Below, one piece after another: positions 1 to 8,384 of a DNA stretch of 36,447 nt. Position 1 is the first letter of the stretch; every line of letters begins with the position of its first letter. This stretch comes from Nitrospinales bacterium. GTDB taxonomy: Bacteria; Nitrospinota_A; UBA7883; JACRGQ01. Both the position numbers and the translations under genes were made by a program. Below the pieces are notes generated by a model. The model made no database searches. It saw nothing but the letters and a program-made list of their open reading frames with translations, and was not told where the DNA came from. The stretch is taken from contig JAHFEK010000020.1 in the NCBI GenBank assembly GCA_023248495.1, forward strand, positions 1 through 36,447, in the 5' to 3' direction.

Positions 1-403
1 TCAGGATGCCGCTATCGGCGCCGGTGATATTCAGGATGATCTGTTCTTCCCCGGGGAGTATCTCCACCGCGGCGTTTGTAACATTCATTTTTGCGACGAT
101 ATCTTCAAGAAAGGCGCGCATTTTGTCAGGAATGTCCCCCAGGTCGGTGAGGTTCATGGGATTGGCCAGGGGCGTTTTCGGCGCGGAGCCGTTTGTTTTG
201 GGGCGGTGCCTGACGGGAGCTTCCGCAAACGATTCTTCCATGAGGCGTCCGCGAACCTTTGCCACCGTACCGCCCAGGCCGAAGAGCTTTTTTGTGTCGC
301 CCATGTCTTCTATTTCAACTTCGCTTCTGTCGGCCCCCATGCTTTTCAGCAGGGTGGCGACCGCTTCTTCATACGATTTTCCTTCAGCTGTGATCCACTC
401 CAT
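1..403 (-). CDS. jag: Jag/KhpB RNA-binding protein, N-terminal part (cut by window edge)
   Basis: The minus strand from the ATG at 403 translates as MEWITAEGKSYEEAVATLL and continues through the Jag_N pattern (EVEIEDMG, KKLFGLGG) and a linker into the start of a KH-type domain (MRAFLEDIVAKMNV) before the window ends. Jag/KhpB proteins are cytoplasmic RNA-binding proteins with Jag_N, KH and R3H domains; the R3H part lies beyond position 1. The start is 4 bases after the yidC stop, and GAGGG in the yidC tail serves as its ribosome site. The order rpmH-rnpA-yidD-yidC-jag is a classical bacterial arrangement, which supports the call. The C-terminal half cannot be assessed. Confidence 0.9.
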   Translation of the reverse strand, partial: MEWITAEGKSYEEAVATLLKSMGADRSEVEIEDMGDTKKLFGLGGTVAKVRGRLMEESFAEAPVRHRPKTNGSAPKTPLANPMNLTDLGDIPDKMRAFLEDIVAKMNVTNAAVEILPGEEQIILNITGADSGIL

Positions 404-407
404 TGTT

Positions 408-2006
408 TTAACCCTCTTTCTTTTGTAACCGGATAATGTATTGCTGGAGGATCGAGAGCAGGTTGTTCACCAACCAGTAGACCACCAGCCCCGCCGGGAA
501 ATTAATAAACATCACGGTGAAAACCACCGGGAGAACAAGCATGAGGTTCCGCTGAACGGGATCGGTGGAGGCCGGAGACATTTTCTGCTGCACGAACATG
601 GATATGCCCATGAGGACGGGGAACACGTAGTACGGGTCTTTCATCGAGAGATCGTGTATCCAGAGAATAAAGGGCGCGCCTTTGAGCTCTATCGATTCCA
701 ACAGCACCTTGTAAAGCGCCACGAATACGGGAATCTGCAGCACGATCGGAAGGCAGCCGGAAAGCGGATTGATCTGGTGCTCGCGGTACAGCGCGATCAT
801 CTCCTCATTCAGCTTCGCCTTGTCGTTTTTGTACCGCTCCTGAAGTTTTTTAAGTTGCGGCTGAACCACCCGCATTTTTTCCATCGAACGGAAGCTGGCC
901 TGCGTCATCGGCCAGAAAATCATTTTAATGAGGACGGTGAGGATGATGACTGTCCAACCGTAGTTCCCGACGAAAGTGTGGAGCCAGAGCAGCGCCATGT
1001 AAATCGGTTTTGCGATGATGTCGAACCAGCCGTAGTTGATGATCCGGTCGAGGCTGTGCCCCGCCTGATCCAACATGGCGTGATCTTTCGGCCCGGCGTA
1101 CAGCGAAAGCCTGTTCGGTCCCGCGTTGGACGGCAGTTGCACGGTGATCTCGTAGCTCTTGTCGTGGGGCTGGGTGGCGGTTACTTTCGATTTCTCGGCG
1201 TCGATCAGGAACACGCCGCAGAAGTATTTGTTGGTCAACCCGCTCCAGAGCACTTTCCCTTCGTAATCTTTGGGTTCGTTCATTTTGGGAGCGTCCGCCA
1301 GCCGCTTGCCGTCGACAAGCACCACCGGGCCGTGATAGCTGATTTTATCTTTATCTCCCCCCAAACCGGTCCAGGCAAGGCCAAAGGAAGAGCCGGTCAC
1401 GTCACCGCCCGGCACGGTAACCGCTATGTCGAGGCCGATGCTGTACGAGTTGCGGCTAAAGGCAATTTTCTTTGTGATGATTACCCCGTTGTCCAGTTTC
1501 AGGTGGAAAATCACCGTGGCGTTCGGTTGCTCAGGGGTGAGGGTGATGCTCTCCGGCGCGTCAGTGACGAAGAGTGTTTTGTTTATTTTTTGGGTGGCGT
1601 CGTCGGTGGCGAATTTGAGCGCCAGCGGTTTAAGCGGCGAATTCGGATCGACCAAGTCGACGCTGCTTCCGGAATCATCGGAGAATTTGGAGAGTTGGAG
1701 CGACTGGATCACGCCTCCCTGGTTGGAGAGGGTGATGCGCGAAATGCCGGTATCGACGATCACGGTTCGGGCGTTGACCGGCTGTTCGGCGGGTATGGCC
1801 GCCATCGGTTCGGTCATGCCGGCGGCCGGAGCGGCCACCACGGGCGGCGGGGCATTGGCCGGCGTGGATTCCTTTTCTTTGGCGGTTTGCTCGGCGGCCT
1901 TGAGGTTGGCCTCCAGGGTATCTTTGTACCGGTGGTAGTACCAAAAGTTCCAGCCCAACACGACGGCCAGCGAGAGAACCACCGCTAAAACAGTTTTCTT
2001 ATCCAT
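408..2006 (-). CDS. yidC: Membrane protein insertase YidC
   Basis: This 532-residue protein inserts and folds inner-membrane proteins, alone or with SecYEG. The N-terminus (MDKKTVLAVVLSLAVVLGW) is the usual uncleaved signal anchor. A Pro/Ala-rich linker follows, then a beta-rich periplasmic P1 domain of roughly residues 80-320, as in Gram-negative YidC. The conserved C-terminal 60KD_IMP core contains YGWTVIILTVLIK, the cytoplasmic coiled-coil hairpin (QPQLKKLQERYKNDKAKLNEE), NPLSGCLPIVLQIPVFVALY, and the final span ending near LQQYIIRLQKKEG. Length is normal for a diderm. It lies between yidD (13 bases upstream) and jag (4 bases downstream), so it is probably co-transcribed with both. Confidence 0.98.
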   Translation of the reverse strand: MDKKTVLAVVLSLAVVLGWNFWYYHRYKDTLEANLKAAEQTAKEKESTPANAPPPVVAAPAAGMTEPMAAIPAEQPVNARTVIVDTGISRITLSNQGGVIQSLQLSKFSDDSGSSVDLVDPNSPLKPLALKFATDDATQKINKTLFVTDAPESITLTPEQPNATVIFHLKLDNGVIITKKIAFSRNSYSIGLDIAVTVPGGDVTGSSFGLAWTGLGGDKDKISYHGPVVLVDGKRLADAPKMNEPKDYEGKVLWSGLTNKYFCGVFLIDAEKSKVTATQPHDKSYEITVQLPSNAGPNRLSLYAGPKDHAMLDQAGHSLDRIINYGWFDIIAKPIYMALLWLHTFVGNYGWTVIILTVLIKMIFWPMTQASFRSMEKMRVVQPQLKKLQERYKNDKAKLNEEMIALYREHQINPLSGCLPIVLQIPVFVALYKVLLESIELKGAPFILWIHDLSMKDPYYVFPVLMGISMFVQQKMSPASTDPVQRNLMLVLPVVFTVMFINFPAGLVVYWLVNNLLSILQQYIIRLQKKEG

Positions 2007-2019
2007 CAGTCCTTTCGGC

Positions 2020-2232
2020 TCATTCTACGGGATCGTACCCGCCGGGGTGGAACGGGTGGCACTTTGACAGGCGCTTGACGCCAAGCCAGCCCCCGCGCAA
2101 CGCGCCATATTTCTGAACGGCTTCAAGGCTATAGCACGAACAGGTGGGGAGAAAACGGCATGCGGGCGGCAAGAGGGGGCGTATCGCCAACTGGTAGCCC
2201 CTTATTAGGAACGAAAGCGCGCTCTTAATCAC
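2020..2232 (-). CDS. yidD: Membrane protein insertion efficiency factor YidD
   Basis: This 70-residue protein matches the YidD family along its whole length. The family pattern appears as [26 protein letters not shown], then [29 protein letters not shown], including the conserved Cys residues and the closing HPGGYDPV. YidD is a small membrane-associated protein thought to help YidC-dependent insertion. The start is GTG at 2232. Its GTGA overlaps the rnpA stop by four bases, indicating translational coupling. The position between rnpA and yidC is the standard one. Confidence 0.95.
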   Translation of the reverse strand: MIKSALSFLIRGYQLAIRPLLPPACRFLPTCSCYSLEAVQKYGALRGGWLGVKRLSKCHPFHPGGYDPVE

Positions 2233-2561
2233 TGTAATTTCCCCGCCAGCGTTTTAAACTGGCGCTCCAAGCTCCTGTATTCAGGCTCCTGCCGTCCGGT
2301 CTTGACCACGATCACGAGGTCCAGCCCAGCAAGGACGGCCACAAATTGTCTGTAGAGTTCGCGCAACCGTCTCTTAATGCGGTTGCGCACCACTGCGCCG
2401 GCAAAGGCTTTTTTGCCGACAACAACCCCCACGCGGCCTTGCGGCAACGTGGCGCGGGTGTAGTAATACACCAGGTCGGCGGTGGCATACCTGGCGCCGG
2501 CGTAGACCGCTTTAAAGGCGGTTTGACCGGTGAGCCGGGATTTTTTAACTTTGCCGGGCAA
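2229..2561 (-). CDS. rnpA: Ribonuclease P protein component
   Basis: RnpA binds the RNase P RNA and assists 5' maturation of tRNA precursors. The protein shows the family's N-terminal [18 protein letters not shown] segment, the basic RNR signature ([24 protein letters not shown]), and a closing LVIVVKTGR strand. At 110 residues it has the normal length. No ATG is in frame near the N-terminus, so the start is taken as TTG at 2561, five bases after the rpmH stop. An upstream in-frame CTG at 2570 overlapping rpmH is the alternative; rnpA starts often lie very close to rpmH. Confidence 0.95.
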   Translation of the reverse strand: MPGKVKKSRLTGQTAFKAVYAGARYATADLVYYYTRATLPQGRVGVVVGKKAFAGAVVRNRIKRRLRELYRQFVAVLAGLDLVIVVKTGRQEPEYRSLERQFKTLAGKLQ

Positions 2562-2566
2562 AGGAC

Positions 2567-2701
2567 TCAGACTGCCAGCCGCTTGCGGCCTTTTGCCCTT
2601 CTGCGATTAAGCACGGCACGTCCGTTTTTTGTGCCCATCCTGGTTAAAAAGCCGTGAGTTCTTTTTCTTCGTATCTTGCTTGGTTGGTATGTTCTTTTCA
2701 T
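2567..2701 (-). CDS. rpmH: 50S ribosomal protein L34
   Basis: The minus strand from ATG 2701 to TGA 2567 encodes 44 residues beginning [18 protein letters not shown], with the typical [28 protein letters not shown] ending. This is bL34 at its normal length. The gene is first in the rnpA-yidD-yidC-jag run and five bases before rnpA. No Shine-Dalgarno sequence precedes the ATG, and a good -10/-35 pair ends only about 10 bases upstream, so the message may be nearly leaderless. dnaA, the usual upstream neighbour of rpmH, is absent here; gspD takes that place. Confidence 0.97.
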   Translation of the reverse strand: MKRTYQPSKIRRKRTHGFLTRMGTKNGRAVLNRRRAKGRKRLAV

Positions 2702-2710
2702 AACCCGGTA

Positions 2711-2739
2711 AGACTACACAAGTCCGGCGGTTGGGTCAA
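2711..2739 (-). promoter_or_regulatory. Sigma-70-type promoter for the rpmH operon
   Basis: On the minus strand TTGACC (2739-2734) and TAGTCT (2716-2711) are separated by exactly 17 bases. Transcription would start near 2704, only a few bases before the rpmH ATG, so the leader would be almost absent. The call rests on hexamer match, spacing and placement. Confidence 0.5.
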
Positions 2740-2870
2740 TTTCTTTTTGTGAAAAAAATGGAGGGGGTGTCGCAATTGTTTCTTTCCGGGGGTGGCGCGG
2801 CAGGGGAGCAAGGGGCGGTTTTATGGGGTAATCGTTAATTTTTCGCGTCTGACAGGATGATGCCGGCCGG

Positions 2871-5000
2871 CTATTTTGCAAGCACTTTTTCGCCGGGGGC
2901 GAGGGGGGGTTCCGGGGCGGCGGCTTCGGCCTTGGTGTTTTTAGTGGATAGTTGCAGATCCTTTATCTGTTCTTTGAACCGGTCGGTAATCGCCCGCGCC
3001 TCTTCCTCCGAGCCGACCACGCGCGGCGTCAGCAGAATCAGCAATTCCGTTTTATTGTTGGTTCTGCTGTTGGTGCCGAAGAGCCAGCCGAGAAGGGGGA
3101 TGTCGGTCAGCCACGGGATGCCCGATGTGCCGCCTCCCTTCGTTTCGCTGATCATGCCGCCGAGAATGAGCGTTTCGCGGTCTCTCACCACGATACTGCT
3201 CTTGGCCTGGCGGCGCAGCAACGGCATGGCCGTTATCCCCAATGCCTTGAATTCCGCCTTGCGCCCGTCGTCGATCTGGCTGATTTCCTGATCCACCGCG
3301 AGCGAGACGAAGTTTTGTTCGTTTATCTTCGGCGTGACGGAAAGGCGGATGCCGACCGAACGGTACTGGATGTTCTGGGCGGTGGCGCCGGTTTGCGTGG
3401 TGACGACGGTGGAAATGGGCACTTCGTTGGTAATGTCGATGGAGGCGGCTTTGTTGTTGGAGGTCATCAGGATCGGGCTGGCTTTGATGTCGAGTTTCGA
3501 TTTGGCGGCAAGCGAGTGGAGAAGCCCCATCACATTGCTGCTGTTCCGCGAGAAGACCGACAGCCCTTGGGCGTTGCCCACCGGATTGAATGCGGTATTA
3601 GCCAGGTTTGCGGCAACGCCGGTGGCGCCAGCGGGGGAAAGCCCGCCGAGGTTGTTGGAGGATGTTATATCGGCGCCGTTGGAAGTGGCATTCATCGCCC
3701 ATTCAATGCCGAATTCCAGATTGTCGGAAAGCTGTATCTCGGCGATGAGCACTTCTATCAGAACCTGCTGCGGCATCTGGTCGAGCCGTTTCAGCGTCTC
3801 CCCGATGATCTGGTAATTGCGTTCCGCCGTGCGGATGATGATGGAATTGGTGTCCGGGTGGTGCAGAATCAGCACCGCGCCTTCCACCAACGCCGTTTCC
3901 GAAGCCGCCGGTGACGATGTCCTCTGCTTTTTGTCTTCCACGTAAAGTTGGCGCAGGAGGTTGGCGAGGTTCTCCGCGTCGCCGTGCTGCACATGGTAAA
4001 TGTGGGTGGTCACTTCAGAGCTGCCTATCGAGCCGGTGTCGAGCTTATCCAGCCATTCTTTGATGCCGGGGTAGAGGTTCGGGAAGGGGTTGACCATCAG
4101 TATGCTGTTCAGCCGGTCAAGCGGCAGGAAGACGATTCCCTGCGCGGGGGGCGGTTTCACGTACCCCATCGTGGCGTATACGGCGGTCAACTCCTGCGCC
4201 ACCTCGAACGCCCCGGCGTTTTTCAGGTCGAAGAGCTTCACCTGCATGGTGTCCAGCGAATCGACATCGATGGCGCGGGCCAGGCTTTCGATCTCCGGCA
4301 GTTTGGTGCCGCGCTCCACCAGCAGCAGCATGTTCTGGCGCGGGAGCACCGTGGCGGACGCGTCCTTGGAGAGGAAGGGCTTGACAAGCTCGAGCAACTG
4401 GTCGGCCCCCACGTAATTGAAGGTGAGTATTTGTATGGCGTACCGGTCGCGCGCGGCGAATTCGTTGGGCGCGGGATCCTTGTAGACCTGCAGCGGCTCC
4501 TTGATGGCCGCAGCCGCGGGGAGAAAGCGCCAGTAGTTGCCGATTTTCACGCGGGTGATGCCGTTGAGGATCAGCAGTTGGTCAAGGAGATCCAGCGCGC
4601 CCGCCACCGGTATCTTGTTGAGCGTGCGGATGGTGACAAACCCCTTGATGTCCTGCTCGATGATGTAATTCATGTTCAGCAGTTCGCAGATGTTTTTGAT
4701 TACTTCGCGTATCGGGGCGGATTCAAAGTTAAGCGCCATGGATTGCCCGCTTTCGGCCGTTCGCCGCGTGTCGGCAGCGGGGCTTACGGCGGCGCCGCTT
4801 TCGCGCTCGATCTGCTGGCGCGAAATACCCGGGGTTGCGCCCGCTGGCGGGGCTGGAAGGGTGGGGGCCTGTTGCAGGGTGACGGGCGGGTTGGATTGCG
4901 CGCCGGATATCGAAAGGTTTTCCCCGTGTGCGCCGTGGGGCGGCAGCAAACACATCGCCGCGGCTATCGCCGCCGGTATCCAATTGCGCGAACGCCGCAC
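2871..5000 (-). CDS. gspD: Type II secretion-style secretin (GspD family)
   Basis: This 709-residue protein would form the outer-membrane channel of a type II secretion or related system. Residues 1-26 look like a Sec signal peptide. Residues ~88-165 form an N0 domain (MALNFESAPIREVIKNICELLNMNYII). N1-N3 repeats follow (e.g. LFDLKNAGAFEVAQELTAVYA, IYHVQHGDAENLANLLRQLYV). The C-terminal secretin domain carries VPISTVVTTQTG, SVGIRLSVTPKI, LILGGMISE, the GIPWLTDIPLLGWLFG signature and ELLILLTPRVV. The GTG start follows AAAGGGGG. No AMIN domain is seen, so GspD is preferred over PilQ. No other Gsp gene is adjacent, although a pseudopilin-like tail occurs in the protein at 21809. Confidence 0.9.
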   Translation of the reverse strand: MRRSRNWIPAAIAAAMCLLPPHGAHGENLSISGAQSNPPVTLQQAPTLPAPPAGATPGISRQQIERESGAAVSPAADTRRTAESGQSMALNFESAPIREVIKNICELLNMNYIIEQDIKGFVTIRTLNKIPVAGALDLLDQLLILNGITRVKIGNYWRFLPAAAAIKEPLQVYKDPAPNEFAARDRYAIQILTFNYVGADQLLELVKPFLSKDASATVLPRQNMLLLVERGTKLPEIESLARAIDVDSLDTMQVKLFDLKNAGAFEVAQELTAVYATMGYVKPPPAQGIVFLPLDRLNSILMVNPFPNLYPGIKEWLDKLDTGSIGSSEVTTHIYHVQHGDAENLANLLRQLYVEDKKQRTSSPAASETALVEGAVLILHHPDTNSIIIRTAERNYQIIGETLKRLDQMPQQVLIEVLIAEIQLSDNLEFGIEWAMNATSNGADITSSNNLGGLSPAGATGVAANLANTAFNPVGNAQGLSVFSRNSSNVMGLLHSLAAKSKLDIKASPILMTSNNKAASIDITNEVPISTVVTTQTGATAQNIQYRSVGIRLSVTPKINEQNFVSLAVDQEISQIDDGRKAEFKALGITAMPLLRRQAKSSIVVRDRETLILGGMISETKGGGTSGIPWLTDIPLLGWLFGTNSRTNNKTELLILLTPRVVGSEEEARAITDRFKEQIKDLQLSTKNTKAEAAAPEPPLAPGEKVLAK

Positions 5001-5064
5001 CTCAATACCCCCTTTTAGCGTCTGCCATTAAATTTTGGTTATCTTAACACAGAGTATCCCCCGT

Positions 5065-5084
5065 CACCGCGAAGAATAGCGGTG
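5065..5084. promoter_or_regulatory. Short hairpin in the gspD/ftsY divergent region
   Basis: CACCGC and GCGGTG are perfectly complementary arms separated by eight bases, in the 145-base gap between two divergent genes. It may be an operator or a leader stem. It is not a convincing terminator in either direction because neither gene ends here and no T-run follows the stem on either strand. Confidence 0.25.
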
Positions 5085-5107
5085 CGGAAAAAAAGCGTCA
5101 TGCCTCT

Positions 5108-5136
5108 TTCATCCCCGGCCCGCTTACGGCTACACT
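5108..5136 (+). promoter_or_regulatory. Possible promoter for ftsY
   Basis: TTCATC (5108-5113) and TACACT (5131-5136) are 17 bases apart and lie just before the ftsY ATG at 5146. The -35 match is weak. If it is used, ftsY would have almost no leader, which fits the lack of a Shine-Dalgarno sequence. Confidence 0.25.
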
Positions 5137-5145
5137 GTTCAAATC

Positions 5146-6063
5146 ATGGCTGATACAAAAGAAGGTTTTTTCACGCGGCTCAAAAAGGGGCTGGCGAAAA
5201 CCCACGACACGCTCGTGGGGAAAATCGCCGCCGTCACGGGCCGGATGCATCTGGACGACGCGTTGCTGGAAGAGCTGGAATATGCCCTCATCGCCGCCGA
5301 TACCGGCATGCCGACCACGATGGAACTGATCGCCCAATTGAAGGCCGCGGTAAAACGGAAGGAACTGACCGCCGCCGCCGAGGTGCGCCCCTTTCTGGCG
5401 CAGCGGATACAGGCGATGATGACCGTGCCGCCCGCCGGGGCGTTCGGGGCCAAGCCCCACGTGATATTGATGATCGGCGTGAACGGCGCGGGCAAGACCA
5501 CCACCATCGGAAAGCTGTCCGCCATCTTCGCCGCCGAGGGGAAAAGCGTGTTGCTGGCGGGGGCGGATACCTTTCGCGCCGCCGCCATCGAGCAACTGGC
5601 CGAATGGGGCAAACGGACCGGCGCGGAACTGGTGCGCCACGCGGCGGGCGCCGACCCGTCGGCGGTGGCGTTCGACGCCATGAAGGCCGGCATCGCGCGC
5701 GGGAAGGATGTCGTCATCATCGATACCGCCGGCCGGTTGCATACGCGCAACAACCTCATGGAGGAGATGAAGAAAATACGCCGCATCATCGACCGCGAGC
5801 TTCCCGGCGCGCCGCACGAAACGCTGCTGGTGGTGGACGGGTCCACCGGGCAGAACGCCATCAATCAGGTGAAGGAATTCAATAGGAGCGTGCCGCTCAC
5901 CGGCATTGTCATCACCAAGCTGGATGGCACCTCGAAAGGGGGGGCCGTGATCGGCATCGTGAACGAAACCAAAATACCGGTTCGCTACATCGGCGTGGGG
6001 GAAGCGGTCGACGACTTGCAGCCATTCGATCCCGCCCTTTTCTCCGAAGCGCTGCTACAGTAG
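5146..6063 (+). CDS. ftsY: Signal recognition particle receptor FtsY
   Basis: FtsY is the SRP receptor GTPase that delivers ribosome-nascent-chain complexes to the membrane for co-translational insertion. The 305 residues hold an N domain (FFTRLKKGLAKTHDTLVGKI) and a G domain with G1 GVNGAGKTTTIGKL, the DTFRAAAIEQL insertion-box region, G3 DTAGRLHTRNNLMEEM, G4 TKLDGTSKGGA, and a closing PVRYIGVGEAVDDLQPF. The acidic A domain of enterobacterial FtsY is essentially missing, as in many other phyla. The ATG at 5146 gives a full N domain; no ribosome site is visible. It is transcribed away from gspD. Confidence 0.97.
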   Translation: MADTKEGFFTRLKKGLAKTHDTLVGKIAAVTGRMHLDDALLEELEYALIAADTGMPTTMELIAQLKAAVKRKELTAAAEVRPFLAQRIQAMMTVPPAGAFGAKPHVILMIGVNGAGKTTTIGKLSAIFAAEGKSVLLAGADTFRAAAIEQLAEWGKRTGAELVRHAAGADPSAVAFDAMKAGIARGKDVVIIDTAGRLHTRNNLMEEMKKIRRIIDRELPGAPHETLLVVDGSTGQNAINQVKEFNRSVPLTGIVITKLDGTSKGGAVIGIVNETKIPVRYIGVGEAVDDLQPFDPALFSEALLQ

Positions 6064-6214
6064 GTGGCGGACTCCGCCTAGGCGCTTCGGTACCTGCGGC
6101 ATCGTGGGTTTCGGGCGAATTAAAGGAAGGCTCCCTTCACATGCAAATGCTATGAAATCAAACTATTTTCGTTTAAAATATCACTTCGTGACAGATGATG
6201 TAAAAACATTACAC

Positions 6215-6241
6215 TGAAGAAACGAAACATATTGCCGATAA
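6215..6241 (+). promoter_or_regulatory. Sigma-28 (FliA)-type flagellar promoter
   Basis: The -10 element GCCGATAA (6234-6241) is an exact match to the enterobacterial FliA consensus. It lies 11 bases after TGAAGAAA (6215-6222), against consensus TAAAGTTT. Predicted start is near 6250, about 40 bases before the FapA-like gene and upstream of motA/motB, the kind of late-flagellar target this sigma factor controls. Confidence 0.75.
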
Positions 6242-6288
6242 GGCAGGAATGCCGCTTTATTGGCTGAAATAACAGGGGATTTTGATAG

Positions 6289-7533
6289 ATGCCGAACATT
6301 TTGGTTCTCACGTTGCCGCCGGAGCATATCAAGGCGGCCGGGCCAACCGATCCGTTGAGCGCCATTATTCCTTTGCCGATTTCCGTCGAAGCGCAGCAGC
6401 CAATTGGTATTTATGTGGAAGAGGGGAAGGAAATCCCGGATGAATTCCGTTCCGCGGTGAAGTGGCAATTGCCCGCGGGGATCACGGCGCGGGAGGTGGC
6501 TGGCGAGGGGATGGCCCTTTCACAAGGGGAGTACCCCATGCTGACGGCCTTGAAAAAAGGGTTTGTCTCCGCCACGGAAAAAAAGCTCAAGGTTGCCGGC
6601 ATCTACGAAGTGACCCGCGACATAAACAGCCGTACCGGCGGGGTGGAAACCGCCGGGTCGGTGTTGGTGCACGGTTCCCTCAGCCAAGGGGTGACCATCA
6701 TTTCCGGCGGCGACGTGGAAGTACGGGGCCTCATCGATGACGCCAACATCACGGCGGCCGGCAGCATCGTGGCCAAAGGCGGCTTTTCCGGCGGCGAAAA
6801 GGGAAAACTTGCCGCCGGCAAGGATCTCTACTGTCAGTTTGTGCAGCAGGGAACGCTTGAGGCGCATGGGAATATCGTGGTGGACGGCAGTATCATGAAC
6901 GCCAACATTCTTTGCGGAAAAAAGCTGGTGGTGCGTGGCAACGGCTTTTTGGTCGGCGGCAAGGTGATAGCGCGCGAAGGGGTCGAGGTGAACCGCATCG
7001 GCTCCGAGGCGGCGGTGGTCACCGAACTCGAGGTGGGGGGCAACCCTTTTCAACTGATAGCTATTGAAGAGGCGAACGACTCGGTTCAAAAGTTGGAAAA
7101 AGAACTGGCCACGGTGGCCGGGATGGCGCAGCATGTGTCGAAGCAGTTGGGGGGGATGGTGCGCTTTGACGCGTCTGATCTGCCCACTTCGCTTTTTACC
7201 GCCGCCGAGGCGATGCGCCAGCAGGGCCCATCGCTCAGCGACGATAAAAAAGAGGATCTGAACAAGTTCGGCTCTTCCATCATGTCGTATATGAAGGTGC
7301 AGTCGCGGTTGGAGCAGGAACGGAAAGAGCTGGCCGGCGCCGCCGGGGAGGATACCGGCGGGTTTTATGCCAAGGCAAAAGTCACCGTGGCGAAAATTGC
7401 CCATCCGGGCACTATCATCAAGATGGCAACCGCGGTGTTGCGGCTGGACCGTGAACAGGAAAGGGTATCTTTTTACTATAAACCCGCCTCCGGCGACGAG
7501 AAGTACGCGGAGATCGGCATGGGGTATATTTAA
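6289..7533 (+). CDS. FapA family (DUF342) protein, probably linked to flagellar/polarity function
   Basis: The 414 residues contain the DUF342/FapA core. After an N-terminal domain comes KKLKVAGIYEVTRDINSRTGGVETAGSVLVHGSL, then a right-handed beta-helix of Gly/Val-rich repeats (VTIISGGDVEVRGLIDDANITAAGSIVAKGGFSG and following) to about residue 250. A helical coiled-coil-like segment follows (~260-350), then a short beta tail. FapA-type proteins are cytoplasmic and some affect flagellar or pilus placement; the biochemical role is not settled. It is first behind the sigma-28-type promoter and 22 bases before motA, which supports a motility link. Confidence 0.8.
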   Translation: MPNILVLTLPPEHIKAAGPTDPLSAIIPLPISVEAQQPIGIYVEEGKEIPDEFRSAVKWQLPAGITAREVAGEGMALSQGEYPMLTALKKGFVSATEKKLKVAGIYEVTRDINSRTGGVETAGSVLVHGSLSQGVTIISGGDVEVRGLIDDANITAAGSIVAKGGFSGGEKGKLAAGKDLYCQFVQQGTLEAHGNIVVDGSIMNANILCGKKLVVRGNGFLVGGKVIAREGVEVNRIGSEAAVVTELEVGGNPFQLIAIEEANDSVQKLEKELATVAGMAQHVSKQLGGMVRFDASDLPTSLFTAAEAMRQQGPSLSDDKKEDLNKFGSSIMSYMKVQSRLEQERKELAGAAGEDTGGFYAKAKVTVAKIAHPGTIIKMATAVLRLDREQERVSFYYKPASGDEKYAEIGMGYI

Positions 7534-7555
7534 GCGGTAAAATGACGGGAGGCAT

Positions 7556-8371
7556 GTGAGTACTTTATTTGCGTTCATCGCGGGCATTAGCGTGGTGCTT
7601 GTCGCCATGAGCTGGGAAGTGGGGATTGCGCAGTTCTGGGATCTTCCGGCTTTCCTGATCGTGGTGGGCGGCACCTCCGCGGCGCTGTTTATTTGTTTTC
7701 CGCTGCCGCAGATCATGCGCGTCGCCGGCGTACTGCGCCAGATTTTCCTGGCGGATGACGCGGGGCCGGGAGCCATCATCGCCCTTTTCGTCCGTCTTTC
7801 TTTCAAGGCGCGTCAACAGTCGCTCCTTTCACTTGAAGAGGACATGAAGCGGATCGAAAACCGCTACATAAAGCAGGGGCTTGAGATGGTGATCGACGGC
7901 CATCCCGGGCATCTTATCCGCGACGTGCTGGAGACCGAACTGGATTTTGTGCAGATGCGCCATAAAAAAGGGGAGCACATTTTCCGCACCGCCGGCAAAC
8001 TGGCTCCCGCCTTTGGGTTGATGGGAACGGTTATCGGCCTCGTGCAGATGTTGCTGGGTCTGGCCAGCGCGGCCGCCAGCGGGTCGAGCACGACCGAGGT
8101 TCTTGCCCGTGGCATGGCGGTGGCCCTGATGACCACGTTCTACGGCATCCTCTCGTCGAACCTCTTTTTTTCGCCGATTGCCGAAAAACTGCATGTGAAG
8201 ACGGACGAGGAGCACCTCAGCACTCAAGTTGCCATTGAAGGAATATTGATGTTGCAGGCCGGGGTAAACCCCCGCATCATCGAGCGGAAACTCAACTCGT
8301 ACCTCGCGCCGCAGCAAAGGGTGAAGGTATATGATGAGTACCTGAAACGTCAACGGACGCCAACAGCGTAA
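7556..8371 (+). CDS. motA: Flagellar motor stator protein MotA
   Basis: MotA forms the ion-conducting stator ring with MotB. The 271-residue protein starts MSTLFAFIAGISVVLVAM (GTG start after GGGAGG). It has the four expected membrane spans, two near the N-terminus (including DLPAFLIVVGGTSAALFI) and two after the cytoplasmic loop. The loop is followed by the conserved GKLAPAFGLMGTVIGLVQML with the Pro implicated in torque generation, and the last span lies near MAVALMTTFYGILSSNLFF. motB starts 13 bases downstream. Whether protons or sodium drive it cannot be decided from sequence. Confidence 0.95.
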   Translation: MSTLFAFIAGISVVLVAMSWEVGIAQFWDLPAFLIVVGGTSAALFICFPLPQIMRVAGVLRQIFLADDAGPGAIIALFVRLSFKARQQSLLSLEEDMKRIENRYIKQGLEMVIDGHPGHLIRDVLETELDFVQMRHKKGEHIFRTAGKLAPAFGLMGTVIGLVQMLLGLASAAASGSSTTEVLARGMAVALMTTFYGILSSNLFFSPIAEKLHVKTDEEHLSTQVAIEGILMLQAGVNPRIIERKLNSYLAPQQRVKVYDEYLKRQRTPTA

Positions 8372-8384
8372 TTAAGGGGGACGT

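Noticed and set aside
441-1988. Long open frame antisense to yidC
   Set aside because: Shadow of yidC caused by GC-rich codon use; the translation is His/Arg/Val rich with no recognisable domain.
2702-2870. Replication origin next to rpmH
   Set aside because: No dnaA gene and no cluster of DnaA boxes were seen in the gap.
6066-6078. GGCGGA-C-TCCGCC after ftsY as a terminator
   Set aside because: There is virtually no loop and no T-run follows.
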